Source: Diphasiastrum complanatum
Taxonomy: Eukaryota; Streptophyta; Lycopodiopsida; Lycopodiales; Lycopodiaceae
Reading direction: 5' to 3'
Assembly: GCA_029204225.1 (NCBI GenBank)
Contig: CM055095.1
Coordinates: 57,806,865-57,870,864, forward strand
DNA length: 64,000 nt
Within the stretch, counting starts at the first letter, position 1, and each line of letters begins with the position of its first letter. The translations under genes were made by a program, and so were the position numbers. This document shows positions 1-10,099 of this stretch, piece by piece. The notes below the pieces were generated by a model. It saw only the letters and a program-made list of their open reading frames with translations. It made no database searches and was not told the DNA's origin.

Positions 1-504
1 CCCGTTACAAAAGGCGACTATAGTCCTCTAGAAGTAAGATCTTTAACATGAAATAACCAAAAAAAAGATATGCATATCAACTAAAATTGTCAAGTTACAT
101 TTGCATAAGTCCGTGTAAGCAGATAAATTTGCTTAAGTATTTGGATCTAGTCTGGAACAGATATCCCTTGAATAAATTAGCATAGATGTTTTTTGTGCTC
201 TTAGCCTTGATCTAGCATGACTAAAAGGGTTCACTCATCCCAAGGTATATGAAAATAAGCTACCAATATTAATCAATAACCATTACAAGAATGAGAATTC
301 TTAGGTTACTATTGGCATGCCATGAGTAGTGATCATTGGACCCATTTGGCAATCATAATGAAGGACCATATGGACTATGGTATTGCCAAGCCATCCAACA
401 ACTGCAGCCCGGGGAGTTTAGTGGTTGGCATTGGGGCCTGTGAACAAGGAGTGGTGTTGTATTAGTGTATATAATGATATTTTACTTTGTATGCTTTGTT
501 CTAG
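1..504. other. Left flank, no gene recognised
   Basis: AT-rich DNA with no coding stretch, tRNA-like fold or repeat I can support. It ends where LTR sequence of copia element A begins. I see no 5-bp duplication matching the right flank of A (GGTAA), so the true left border of A is uncertain. Confidence 0.5.
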
Positions 505-701
505 TGTGAGATACTGGATTCGACTTCGAAAACGGATACTAGTCCTACTAGCACTCACACAAAACTCAAGCATAGAGAGAATTCAGATCATAGGAGAATT
601 GAGCAATTGCTCTAGCTTAATAGAATTGAATGGAATGATTGTGGTGGGGCGCCAGCCTTCTTAAATAGTTTCTCTAATGAATTGATAAAAGCTAATGAGC
701 T
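505..701 (-). repeat. Element A 3' LTR remnant
   Basis: About 150 bp (from about 535) closely match the right LTR of A, sharing the segment with ACTAGTCCTACTAGCACTCA and the GGTGGGGCGCCAGCC block. The LTR then stops abruptly at about 701 and RNase H coding sequence follows directly. The rest of the LTR, the polypurine tract and the end of pol are therefore deleted. The outermost 30 bp are diverged. Confidence 0.75.
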
Positions 702-1015
702 GGATTTTTCGCCAATTTAATACAACTCTGATTGTCACATTGAAGTACCGTAAGTGAATCTTGTACCATATGTAGATCATGTAGAATCCTTCGTAACCAT
801 ATTGCTTCACATGTTGCACTCGTAGTAGCTCGATATTCTGCCTCTGTAGATGATAAAGCAATAGTATGCTGCTTCTTTGAACTCCAAGAGATAGCACCAG
901 AACCAAGACTAAAAACATAACCTGTAGTAGATCTTCGATCTTCCGCATCTCCAGCCCAATCAACATCCACATATCCCTGTAACTTCATATCATCCTGTCT
1001 CATAGAGAATACCAA
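692..1015 (-). pseudogene. Element A RNase H fragment
   Basis: Reads as copia RNase H: a VDVDWAGD start motif, then a serine-rich SWSSKKQ block, the [10 protein letters not shown] motif and [13 protein letters not shown]. It ends abruptly after NP at the LTR junction, so the usual HARTKHIE tail is missing. In a working element this enzyme degrades RNA of the RNA:DNA hybrid during reverse transcription. A frameshift separates it from the reverse transcriptase block at 1170-2237. Confidence 0.85.
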
Positions 1016-1169
1016 ATCTCAAAGTGCCCTGGATATATCTGAGTATTCGCTTAGCAACTTTCCAATGGATCTGCTTATGCTTAGCCATAAACTGACTAAC
1101 CATACTCACAGCATAAGCAATATCTGGTCTTGTAGTAGTTAGATAGATTAAGCTTTGAACAAGCTTTCT

Positions 1170-2237
1170 CTATAACGTCTCATCTACATCCTGATCTTCT
1201 TCAGCTTTAGTAAGCTTACATCCACTATCATATGGTGTTGAAATAGGCTTGCACTCTGACATATTGAACTTTTCAAGAATTTCATGAGCATACTTAGATT
1301 GAGAAATGAATAGTCCCTGTGCTACTCTCCATACCTCAATCCCAAGAAAATATTGTAGTGAACCAAGGTCTTTCATATCAAATTCCGATGAGAGATCTTT
1401 CTTGATTCCCTGAATCATACTATGATCTGATCCTGTAATAATAAGATCATCCACATACATTACTACAATAACAATATGATTATTCCTGACCAGAATATAA
1501 AGTGTATGCTCTGAACTACTTCTCTGAAAGCCAAGCTCCTCAAAGTATGTGTCAATCCTCGTGTACCACGCCCTGGGTGCCTGCTTAAGTCCATATAGTG
1601 CCTTGTCCAACCTGCAAACCTTGTCTTCATGTCCTGCTACTATGTATCCCTCTGGCTGCTCCATGTAGACTTCTTCCTCTAGAAATCCATTCAGGAATGC
1701 ACGCTTTACATCCATTTGTTGAATATCCCATCCAAACTGAGCTGCCAATGATAAAACAGTCCTCATAGTAGTAGACTTAGCAACCGGTGCAAAAGTTTCC
1801 TCATAGTCAATCCCTTCTTGTTGAGCATAACCTTTTGCCACCAATCTTGCCTTATGTTTAGCTATAGAACCATCTGATTTGTACTTAGTCCTATAGACCC
1901 ACTTGCATCCAATGGCCTTTTTACCTGTAGGTAGTTGAACAAGTCTCCAAGTCTTGTTCTTCATGATTGAGTCGTACTCCTCATCCATAGCTTTCCTCCA
2001 AATATCCTCTTTTTCAGCCTCTCTGAAAGTAGATGGATCCTTGGTCTCTAATATTGTGCCCATATATGCAAAATATACATCCCCATCTTCATGATGATCC
2101 TCTTGTCGAACCTCCTGTCGATCTTGATCTTCATGTTGCTTTTCAAGTCTAGTTGATCTCTTAGTTCCATGTGTACTGGACTCTCCCTGTTCCATAATAA
2201 CACTATCCTTGATAGTTTCATAGTACCACCTAGGCAA
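1170..2237 (-). pseudogene. Element A reverse transcriptase fragment
   Basis: A 355-residue open stretch covering the copia reverse transcriptase (RVT_2 family). Visible landmarks are the LPRWYYE-like linker end, IGCKWVYRTK, ARLVAKGYAQQEGIDYEETFAPVAK, QMDVKRAFLNG, LYGLKQAPRAWY and the catalytic YVDD box in VVMYVDDLIITG. It would copy element RNA into DNA. The frame breaks near 1170, before the RT-RNase H connection. Its upstream continuation lies at 7742 and beyond, on the far side of inserted element B. Confidence 0.9.
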
Positions 2238-2307
2238 TCTTCTAGCTTCTGATGTAGGATGCTTCCTGCTTGGTGAAGTAGGAGGTAAATAAGTATCCCA
2301 TATACTT

Positions 2308-2714
2308 TGTTGAAGAGTAATGCCTATTTTACCCCTTTTGGCTAAGCATTAGTTAAGTTGTACATAACTCATGGGGCATGTTTTTTTAATTAAATGCATG
2401 ACCCCCCCCCCTTTTTTTGTTAAGTTATGTAAATTAGTGCAAGTGGCCCACTTGGCCAAGTAGCTCACTCCCATGGTTGACACCTAGACTTTCCATGCAT
2501 GTAAAGGAGGTGCTTGCCTCACAAGGGATTTGGAGGACCCACGCCCTCCTCTCTCTCACTAGCAATTCATTTCTTCTTGAGACTTTTGAGTTTGTGAGAT
2601 GCTCATGCAATTCTCCTTGTGTGTGATATTTCCATAGCCAAGTTTTCTCAAGCTTTCATAGTTGATCTAGCATCTGAGTTAAGATACTCCATAGCTAGGT
2701 CTTGTAATTCTTCA
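2308..2714 (+). repeat. Element B 5' LTR
   Basis: Begins TGTTGAAGAG and ends TTCTTCA. It contains a C10T7 homopolymer near 2402-2418, the only place where it visibly differs from the 3' LTR (C9T7). It carries the promoter and polyadenylation signals of the element, though no single TATA box stands out. Confidence 0.96.
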
Positions 2715-2726
2715 TGGTATCAGAGC
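2715..2726 (+). other. Element B primer-binding site
   Basis: TGGTATCAGAGC immediately after the CA end of the LTR. It is complementary to the 3' end of plant initiator tRNA-Met, the usual primer of copia minus-strand DNA synthesis. A non-coding leader follows to 3183. Confidence 0.93.
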
Positions 2727-3183
2727 AGGTTGTCTAGCCTGTGAGTCTGAGAGTGAGAGAAACTTCAGTGCTTAGATTCTTGAGAAGATTCTTATCTTCT
2801 ACAAGCACCTCAATCTTGAAAGAGGGAGCATTTGATCTACAGGTGTCAGATCAGGTGGAGTCTTGCACTGTTGGTGAGCTATTGGCAAGGGGAGTGGGAT
2901 GATCCAAAAACTTTCTAAATCTGGCTAAGTTTTGGAGAGTTTTTCTGGAGGAGCTTACACAAAAGTAGGGCGCACTTTCTGTAGGGGCTTCTGGTTTCTG
3001 TTCCAGTGGAGCCTAGTGCTTGTGCTAGTGAGGCCACACCAAGTGGCAAAGACAAAAGCAGGAGCTGAAGGGTTGCCTTGAAGTGGCTACATACCCTAGT
3101 TTGGGGTTAAACCCTTGTTGTTGGAAGCTGTTCTTTTCTGATCTCTTTCAAGTTGAGCTTCTGTTTTAAGCACAGATTTTAGC

Positions 3184-5043
3184 ATGGCAAGTCTTGGGGA
3201 GAGTTTGCTGGGTGAATCTAGCAAACTAGATGGCACAAACTACAGAGTGTGGAAGTTCAAGATAGCCAATATCTTGATGGATAAGAATTGCTGGGAGGTC
3301 ATGACAGGTACAGAACCTGTACCAACATCTGATCCTGAATTGAAGGACTACATGAACAGGAGACATAAAGCTCATAGGATAATCAACCTTTCTGTCAAGG
3401 ACAATATTATTCCTCACATTTGCAATGCAAGGGATGCAGCTGATGCTTGGACAATTCTGAAGTCTATGTTTGAAACAGTGGATTCAGCCAAGCTGGTGTA
3501 TTTGCAAAACAGGTTACATACTCTCAAGATGGAAGCAGGTGCAACAATTGGTGATCATATTACAAAGGTCAAGGACCTATTGGATCAGCTTGCTTCAGTT
3601 GGAGAGAAAGTAAGTGACAGGAGTATTGTTCCCATAGTCTTGAACAGCTTGTCATTCAACTATCAAGACTATGTGATGTCCCTTTCTGCTAGGGAGAAAC
3701 TCCCAACCTTTGGGGAGTTATGTGGTCTTCTTTTACAGGAGGAGATGAGAAGGAAGAATCTTTCTGAAAGGGAAGATAATCCAGAGCTTGCATTTGCTTC
3801 TAAGAAGAAGCAAAAGTTTCAGAAGAAAGGCAAAGGCAAAAAGAAGAACTCAAAGCAAAGCTTGGAGCAGCAGGTGTCCAACTTACAGGTTGGAGAGGAG
3901 TCAAGCACCAATTCCTCATCCACACCCAAGAGGAAGGGCAACTGCAACTATTGTGGTAAGTATGGGCATTTTGCTTTTGAATGCAGGAAGAAGCAAAGTG
4001 ATCAGAAGAAGGGAAAGAACCAGCAGAGTCACTTTGTTGACAAAGTTGCAGAGGAGGAGCAATCTGGTGTGCTTGAGCTATTCACCGCAGCCCTATCATC
4101 TGAATCCACATTTGGTGGATGGTATATTGATTCTGGAGCCTCAAAGCACATGACACCTCATAGAGATTGGTTCAGCACCTATGAGGAGACAGAAGATAGC
4201 CAGCATGTTTGCCTTGGAGATAATTCTACACGTATGGTGAGGGGCAAAGGTACAGTTGCAATACAGCTATCATCAGGTGAGGTGAAGGAAATTAAAAGTG
4301 TGTTGCATGTACCAGGGTTGGCTAAGAACTTGTTATCTGTTGGTGCCATTACCAAACAGAACATGGTGGTAGAGTTTAATGATTCTAAATGTTTGGTAAA
4401 AGACAAAGATAAGAACTTCAAAGTGGTAGCCAAGGGAATGCAAGAAGGAGGTCTTTACAAGCTTTTCACAACCATTCCTAGCCAAGAGGCCTTGTCTGCA
4501 AGAGATACTAATCGGGACAAGCTTTGGCATGAGAGATATGGTCATTTGAGTTACAAAAGTTTGCAAGTTTTGAACAGGCACAAAATGGTAGTAGATCTTC
4601 CTAGCATTAAGTCTTCTTCAGATACATGTGAGGCTTGTGCATTAGGGAAGCAACAGAGGAAAAAGTTTCCAAAGGAGAAAGCTACCAGGGCCAAGGGCAT
4701 TCTTGAACTTGTGCATTCAGATTTATGTGGTCCCATGCAGGTCAAATCAGCAGGGGGGGCATACTATCTCATGACCTTCGTAGATGATTTCTCTCGGAAG
4801 GTATGGGTCTATTTTCTGAAACTGAAATCTGAAGCGTTCAAATACTTCAAACAGTGGAAAGCTATGGTGGAAAACCACACAGGAAAGAGGTTAAAGACTC
4901 TCAGGTCAGATAAGGGTGGTGAGTATATTTCTGATGAGTTCAAAGATCTTTGCAAAGCTTGTGGGATAAAGAGACAGTTTACTGCTCCACATACACCGCA
5001 GCAAAACGGCGTGGCTGAGCGGAAAAAACAGGTCTATAGTTGA
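3184..5043 (+). CDS. Element B gag, protease and integrase (first part of polyprotein)
   Basis: Start at the MASLGESLLGES methionine, conserved in copy C. Residues 1 to about 215 are UBN2-type gag (capsid-like). A CX2CX4HX4C zinc knuckle spans Cys254-Cys267 (nucleocapsid). The aspartic protease active site is the DSG at Asp316. The pre-integrase zinc region starts near LWH (about residue 447) and ends with CEACALGK. The integrase core has Asp513, Asp576 and Glu612, a clean D-D-35-E set. The frame is lost just after Glu612, where six A's (5023-5028) stand in place of the five in copy C, giving 9 wrong residues and a stop. In copia elements gag and pol form one long frame, so this is a disabling frameshift rather than a normal gene end. 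Confidence 0.93.
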   Translation: MASLGESLLGESSKLDGTNYRVWKFKIANILMDKNCWEVMTGTEPVPTSDPELKDYMNRRHKAHRIINLSVKDNIIPHICNARDAADAWTILKSMFETVDSAKLVYLQNRLHTLKMEAGATIGDHITKVKDLLDQLASVGEKVSDRSIVPIVLNSLSFNYQDYVMSLSAREKLPTFGELCGLLLQEEMRRKNLSEREDNPELAFASKKKQKFQKKGKGKKKNSKQSLEQQVSNLQVGEESSTNSSSTPKRKGNCNYCGKYGHFAFECRKKQSDQKKGKNQQSHFVDKVAEEEQSGVLELFTAALSSESTFGGWYIDSGASKHMTPHRDWFSTYEETEDSQHVCLGDNSTRMVRGKGTVAIQLSSGEVKEIKSVLHVPGLAKNLLSVGAITKQNMVVEFNDSKCLVKDKDKNFKVVAKGMQEGGLYKLFTTIPSQEALSARDTNRDKLWHERYGHLSYKSLQVLNRHKMVVDLPSIKSSSDTCEACALGKQQRKKFPKEKATRAKGILELVHSDLCGPMQVKSAGGAYYLMTFVDDFSRKVWVYFLKLKSEAFKYFKQWKAMVENHTGKRLKTLRSDKGGEYISDEFKDLCKACGIKRQFTAPHTPQQNGVAERKKQVYS

Positions 5044-5056
5044 GTGTGCGAGGAGC

Positions 5057-7336
5057 ATGCTCAAGGCAAAGGGGTTGCCAAATTCCTTTTGGGCAGAAGC
5101 GGTAGCAACTGCTGTTTTTCTATTGAATAGAAGTCCAACCAAAGCAGTTGAAGGAATCACGCCAGAAGAGGCATATAGTGGCAAGAAGCCCAAAGTGGGC
5201 AGCCTTCGAGTATTTGGGTGTACAGCATATGCACATATACCAAAGGACTTGCGGAAGAAACTTGATGCAAAATCCGTAAAGTGTGTCTTTCTTGGGTATA
5301 GTGAAGGTGAGAAAGCTTATGTGCTATATGATCTCGAAAACAGGAGGAAGATCCTAAGTCGAGATGTCATCTTTGATGAAGAGCATGCACCCAAGATACA
5401 GGAGCAGGAGAAGGAAGGAATTACTGAGTTCATACCCTTGATTGATTCCACGGATGAGGATCCTAGTCAAGAGTCCCGTAAGCCTCAAGTGCAGGAGCAA
5501 CAACAGGAAATCGAACCTACTAGTTCGAGACCTCTTTTTGGCCAAGTACCAGAAGCAGAAGTTGGGGACAAACGGAAGACTAAAACAGTACCATGGGATA
5601 CGTGGTCACCATCCACATCACCTACTGCTAGGAAGAAGCTACCTAGGTGGTATTGGGAAACAATCAAAGAAGGTCAAATGATTGAAGAAGGAGAGAGCAG
5701 TGAACAGGGTGTCAGAAGATCTCTTAGGTCTCATGAGAGACAAGAGACTAACTTTGCTCTTATGTCCACTATTCTGAATGCAGATGAGCCACAATTCTTT
5801 CACGAAGACGTGAGAGAAAAGGTATGGCAACATGCCATGCAGGAGGAGTACGACTCCATTGTCAAGAATGACACATGGGAGCTCACTACATTGCCAGAAG
5901 GGAAGCAACCAATAGGTTGCAAGTGGGTCTATAAGACCAAGTTTCATGCCAATGGAACAGTGGACAAGTACAAGGCAAGGTTGGTGGCGAAAGGCTATGC
6001 TCAGCAAGAGGGGCTAGACTATGATGAGACATTCGCACCTGTTGCTAAAATGACATCTATCAGGACTGTTTTGGCTATAGCCTCATATTTTGATTGGGAT
6101 GTCCATCAAATGGATGTCAAGAGTGCCTTTCTTAATGGGCACCTACAGGAGGAGGTTTACATGGAACAACCGCAGGGATTTGAAATAACTGGCAAGGAGA
6201 ATCTGGTTTGCAGGCTTAGGAAAGCCTTGTATGGGCTCAAACAGGCGCCAAGGGCTTGGTATAGCCGAATTGATGAGTACTTTGCAAGGCAAGGGTTTGA
6301 GAAGAGTAAGTCTGATTGCAATCTTTATGTCTTCAGGGAAGGAGAAGACTTTGTGGTTGTTGTGCTCTATGTGGATGATCTACTCATCACGGGAAGCAAT
6401 AAGAAGCTTATTGCTTGTGTTAACAAGAATCTTCCTAATGAGTTTGAAATGAAAGATTTGGGTTTGCTACACTATTGCCTAGGAGTTGAAGTTTGGAAAG
6501 GAAAGCGTTGTCTTTTTATCTCACAGGCAAAGTATGCACAGAAATTATTGAAGAGGTTTAACATGCAAGAAAGCAAACCAATCAGCACACCCATGGATGC
6601 AAGCAACAAGCCATCAAAAGATGATGGTCTAGCATTTGCAGATGAGACGCTCTATCGTCAGTTAGTGGGAAGCCTGATTTACCTTACTACCACCAAGCCA
6701 AATATTGCTTATGCGGTTGGAATTGCAAGTCAATACATGTGTAAGCCTACCGAAACACATTGGAAGGCAGCCAAGCGGATCCTACGATATGTGAGAGGCA
6801 CAGTGACTTATGGGATTGGATACACGGATGACGGGAACCTTCAGCTGGAAGGCTATTCAGATTCTGATTGGGCAGGTGATAGAGACGATCGGAGATCGAC
6901 GACAGGCTATTGCTTCAGCCTAGGTTCAGGGGCTATATCGTGGTGCAGTAAGAAGCAGCCTACTATTGCTCTATCGTCTACCGAAGCTGAGTACAGGGCG
7001 ACTACGAGGTCCGCCTGTGAAGCCATTTGGTTACGCCGTCTACTTGAGGACATGCAGATTGCTCAAGTAAGACCTACATTGTTACATTGTGATAACCAAA
7101 GCTGCATTCAGCTTGCAAGGAATCCAGTCTATCATGCACGGACAAAACATATAGAGGTGGACCAGCATTTTATACGAGAGAAAGTGCACAGTGGGGAGAT
7201 CGAGCTAGTTTATTGCGACACCAACGACCAGACAGCTGATATTTTTACTAAACCACTTAGTAAAGATAAGTTTGAAAAGTTCAGAACTTTGTTGGGTGTC
7301 AGTTTGAATAAAATTGCCACTAAGGGGGGGTGTTGA
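5057..7336 (+). CDS. Element B integrase C-terminus, reverse transcriptase and RNase H
   Basis: Continues the polyprotein in another frame; homologous codons begin at about 5029, so the methionine at 5057 is not the natural start. It holds the integrase C-terminal part (LLNRSPTKAVEG, GKKPKVGSLRVFGC), a charged linker with the VPWDTW motif, the reverse transcriptase (IGCKWVYKTK, QMDVKSAFLNG, LYGLKQAPRAWY, catalytic Y438-V-D440-D441) and RNase H ([46 protein letters not shown]). It ends 8 codons before the LTR boundary region with a KPLSKDKFEKFRTLLGV tail. No stop or further frameshift is seen. Confidence 0.93.
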   Translation: MLKAKGLPNSFWAEAVATAVFLLNRSPTKAVEGITPEEAYSGKKPKVGSLRVFGCTAYAHIPKDLRKKLDAKSVKCVFLGYSEGEKAYVLYDLENRRKILSRDVIFDEEHAPKIQEQEKEGITEFIPLIDSTDEDPSQESRKPQVQEQQQEIEPTSSRPLFGQVPEAEVGDKRKTKTVPWDTWSPSTSPTARKKLPRWYWETIKEGQMIEEGESSEQGVRRSLRSHERQETNFALMSTILNADEPQFFHEDVREKVWQHAMQEEYDSIVKNDTWELTTLPEGKQPIGCKWVYKTKFHANGTVDKYKARLVAKGYAQQEGLDYDETFAPVAKMTSIRTVLAIASYFDWDVHQMDVKSAFLNGHLQEEVYMEQPQGFEITGKENLVCRLRKALYGLKQAPRAWYSRIDEYFARQGFEKSKSDCNLYVFREGEDFVVVVLYVDDLLITGSNKKLIACVNKNLPNEFEMKDLGLLHYCLGVEVWKGKRCLFISQAKYAQKLLKRFNMQESKPISTPMDASNKPSKDDGLAFADETLYRQLVGSLIYLTTTKPNIAYAVGIASQYMCKPTETHWKAAKRILRYVRGTVTYGIGYTDDGNLQLEGYSDSDWAGDRDDRRSTTGYCFSLGSGAISWCSKKQPTIALSSTEAEYRATTRSACEAIWLRRLLEDMQIAQVRPTLLHCDNQSCIQLARNPVYHARTKHIEVDQHFIREKVHSGEIELVYCDTNDQTADIFTKPLSKDKFEKFRTLLGVSLNKIATKGGC
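7320..7330 (+). other. Element B polypurine tract
   Basis: Purine run CTAAGGGGGGG abutting the TG of the 3' LTR; it primes plus-strand DNA synthesis. It overlaps the end of the pol frame, as is common in copia elements. Confidence 0.85.
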
Positions 7337-7736
7337 AGAGTAATGCCTATTTTACCCCTTTTGGCTAAGCATTAGTTAAGTTGTACATAACTCATGGGGC
7401 ATGTTTTTTTAATTAAATGCATGACCCCCCCCCTTTTTTTGTTAAGTTATGTAAATTAGTGCAAGTGGCCCACTTGGCCAAGTAGCTCACTCCCATGGTT
7501 GACACCTAGACTTTCCATGCATGTAAAGGAGGTGCTTGCCTCACAAGGGATTTGGAGGACCCACGCCCTCCTCTCTCTCACTAGCAATTCATTTCTTCTT
7601 GAGACTTTTGAGTTTGTGAGATGCTCATGCAATTCTCCTTGTGTGTGATATTTCCATAGCCAAGTTTTCTCAAGCTTTCATAGTTGATCTAGCATCTGAG
7701 TTAAGATACTCCATAGCTAGGTCTTGTAATTCTTCA
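7331..7736 (+). repeat. Element B 3' LTR
   Basis: Same TGTTGAAGAG...TTCTTCA limits as the 5' LTR and nearly identical throughout. It is followed at once by TACTT, the second copy of the target duplication, and then by element A sequence. Confidence 0.96.
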
Positions 7737-7839
7737 TACTTGACCTCTCCTTCCTCTTTCCAATTTAATCAAAGACACTTTAGGTTCTTGAATTGGCGTA
7801 GGCGATACATGTGTCGATTCAGGTTCCTGTAATAACTCG

Positions 7840-8600
7840 TCACATAATTCCACCATCTTGATCTTTATCAAAATATATCTCTATATCCTTATGAGTTGCC
7901 TCCTCATCAAAGATTACATCCCTACTTATGATTATTTTCTTACTCTCCAAGTCATATAACCTGTATCCCTTCTCTTGATTATCATAACCAAGAAATAAAC
8001 ACTTGGTCGCCTTAGAATCCAATTTGCTCCTTGAATCCTTAGATATGTGAGAACAAGCAATACTTCCAAACACTCTCAAATGACTTACAGCTGGCTTCCG
8101 ACCCGTGTAGGCTTCCGACCCGTGTAAGCTTCCTCTGGAGTTCCATTCTCTACAACCTTGGTAGGACTTCGATTCAAAAGATAAACCGCCGTCTTAACTG
8201 CTTCACCCCAAAACATATTTGGAAGATTTTTACTCTTGAGCATACTCCTCGCAGTTTCCACTATGGACCGGTTCTTTCTTTCCGCAACTCCATTTTGTTG
8301 AGGCGTGTCCGTATTTGCAAATTGTCTCTTTATACCATGATCCTTGCAAAACACCTGAAATTCCGTAGAAAGATACTCTCCCCCTTTATCCGAGCGAAGT
8401 ATCTTAATTTGTCTATCCGTTTCTTTCTCCACATGTGTCTTAAACCATGTGAAATATTTGAAAGTTTCACCCTTATTCTTCAGAAGATAGATCCATGTCT
8501 TCCTAGAATAGTCATCCACAAAACAAGTTCTAGAACATTTTTTGCCCTGAATGTATTAGGCAAAAATTTCTTCATATGATATTTGCCTAAGACACAGCCT
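7840..8600 (-). pseudogene. Element A integrase fragment
   Basis: Minus-strand copia integrase in two frames (8085-8519 and 7840-8079). Present are VDDYSRKTWIYL, LRSDKGGEYL (second catalytic Asp), TPQQNGVAERKN (catalytic Glu), LLNRSPTK and, after the break, MRVFGSIACSH and KATKCLFLGYD. The segment with the first catalytic Asp (HSDLCGP in relatives), about 25 residues, is missing between the zinc region at about 8530-8600 and VDDYSR. A 17-bp tandem duplication at 8095-8128 causes the frame change between the two blocks. This enzyme could not have worked as it stands. Confidence 0.85.
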
Positions 8601-8806
8601 TCACAAACCTTGTGATCAGAAACGACTTGAGGTAGACCTGTAACCATGTTCAATTTCCTCGAGACTTGTAGGACTTTTGTAATTCAGATGTCCATACCTC
8701 TCGTGCCATAACTTACTCAATGATTCAGTATCCGCAACACTTGCATAATGATCCACCACCTGAGCTTGAAGTTTATACAACCGCCCTGCAAGTATGCCTT
8801 CAGCTA

Positions 8807-9482
8807 CTACTCATCATTTTTCCTCTTGATGAGACACCGTTGTTCATCAAATTGAACCACCATGTGTTGCTTTGCAACAGCTGATACTGAGAGCAAGTTT
8901 TTCTTGATTCCTGGTACATAAAGTACATCCTTTATGTTTCCAATCTTCCCTGAAGGTAGTTGTACTTGTACGATTCCAACTCCCTTTATATTATATGTGT
9001 AGTTGTCTCCCAACTTCACATTTGATCCATCATCTGATTTTTGAAAATTAGATAGCCAGTCTCGCCTGGGTGTCATGTGCTTAGTAGCTCCTGAATCAAT
9101 AAACCAATAGTCTTCTTCCTTCGAGAAGGTACTACCAGAAGATGTCGATGCCGAAAAGAACTCATAGTCTTCAAGATCTAAAGCCCTCAATTTTGCATTA
9201 GAAGTTTCTTCATCTTCAGCAAAATTTCCATCTTGCTTTTTCTTGAACTTGTTGTGCCAGCACTCCTTTGCATAATGTCCTGATATTCCGCAAATGAAGC
9301 AGTTTCCTTTTCGAAACACTTTCTTTCCATCTTCTGACCGATTTGATTGATTCTCCTCCATATCTTGCTGCTTTTTCTTCTTCTTCTTCTTCCCTTTGCC
9401 ACCCTTCTTGGAACTTTGCTCTTGCTTCTTTGCCAGGAATGCATGTTCCTTGAAATCGTCCCTGTTGACAATATTTTGTCAT
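8807..9482 (-). pseudogene. Element A nucleocapsid and protease fragment
   Basis: Minus strand, two or three overlapping frames. A zinc knuckle CFICGISGHYAKEC lies at 9260-9301, preceded by a lysine/arginine-rich tract (9362-9450) typical of nucleocapsid. The aspartic protease motif FIDSGATKHMTPRRDW follows, then VPGIKKNLLSVSAVAKQ, the usual protease to pre-integrase segment. Homology with element B runs throughout, but frameshifts near 9361 and 9480 break the protein. Confidence 0.85.
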
Positions 9483-9628
9483 CTCATTTCTTCCTGTAGT
9501 AAGATGGCATTTAGCTCATCAAAAGAAGGCCTCGTTTCTCTTAACGATAGCATCATTACAAAGTTCTAATAGGCCAAAGGTAGACTATTAAGTACAATGG
9601 ATACCAATACTGAATCTTGAACACTTTC

Positions 9629-10046
9629 TCAAACTGCAATAAGTTGCCCTCTCGGATCTTTCACTCGAGTAAAGTAGTCCGTTACCGATTCACCTGTACT
9701 CATCTTCAACGTGTGAAGCTTATTAGTCAAGAACAAGATCCGTGACTGATTTACCGTCTCATACAAGTTCTTCAGTATATCCCAAGCCTCCTTGGGTCCA
9801 GCAGCATCTCTGATATGAGGTATAATCATATCTAACTGATAAGTTGATGATATGATGAGCTTTTCTTCTACGTCTCTGATACTCCCGCAACCCTCTGTCC
9901 GTGGTAGGAGGTATCTCAACACCTGTGACGATCTCCCAATATTCTTTGTCTTGGAGAATATTTTGCATCTTGAACTTCCACATGTTGTAATTCGATCCAT
10001 CTAGCTTGCTAGATTCCGGCAACACAGCGTCGTTCAATCCTGCCAT
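9629..10046 (-). pseudogene. Element A gag (capsid) fragment
   Basis: Likely original start is the MAGLNDAVLPESS methionine at 10046, analogous to the MASLGESLLGESS start of B. Homologous motifs are SKLDGSNYNMWKFKMQNIL, KAHHIINLSV and, in a second frame, KNLYETVNQSRILFLTNKLH. This is a UBN2-type gag that would form the virus-like particle. A frameshift near residue 80 splits it, and about 150 bp down to 9482 are too degraded to read cleanly. Confidence 0.82.
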
Positions 10047-10099
10047 TATACTGATCAGTACAAATCTCAGCAACCTGAATTTAGTTTAACAATCAGATC

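Larger units (their letters stand above)
2308..7736 (+). mobile_element. Copia element B (young, near-intact, inserted in A)
   Basis: A full-length Ty1/copia element of 5429 bp. It has LTRs of 407 and 406 bp, a primer-binding site directly after the 5' LTR, one gag-pol coding region and a G-rich polypurine tract directly before the 3' LTR. It is flanked by a perfect 5-bp target duplication, TACTT (2303-2307 and 7737-7741). By eye the two LTRs differ by only one C in a homopolymer, so insertion was recent. The only lesion I see in the coding region is a +1 change in an A-run near 5023-5028. Element C is a second copy of the same family. Confidence 0.96.

Noticed and set aside
2715-2726. Primer-binding sites as tRNA gene fragments
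   Set aside because: Only 12-13 bp complementary to tRNA-Met ends and placed directly next to LTRs; no cloverleaf.
3788-4153. 121-codon Arg/Ser-rich plus frame
   Set aside because: Overlaps element B gag and protease in another frame and follows its codon pattern; a shadow.
5639-6007. 122-codon minus-strand frame opposite element B RT (and its counterpart at 15267-15635)
   Set aside because: Antisense shadow of the RT coding region, present in both copies because the sequences are homologous; no motif or promoter.
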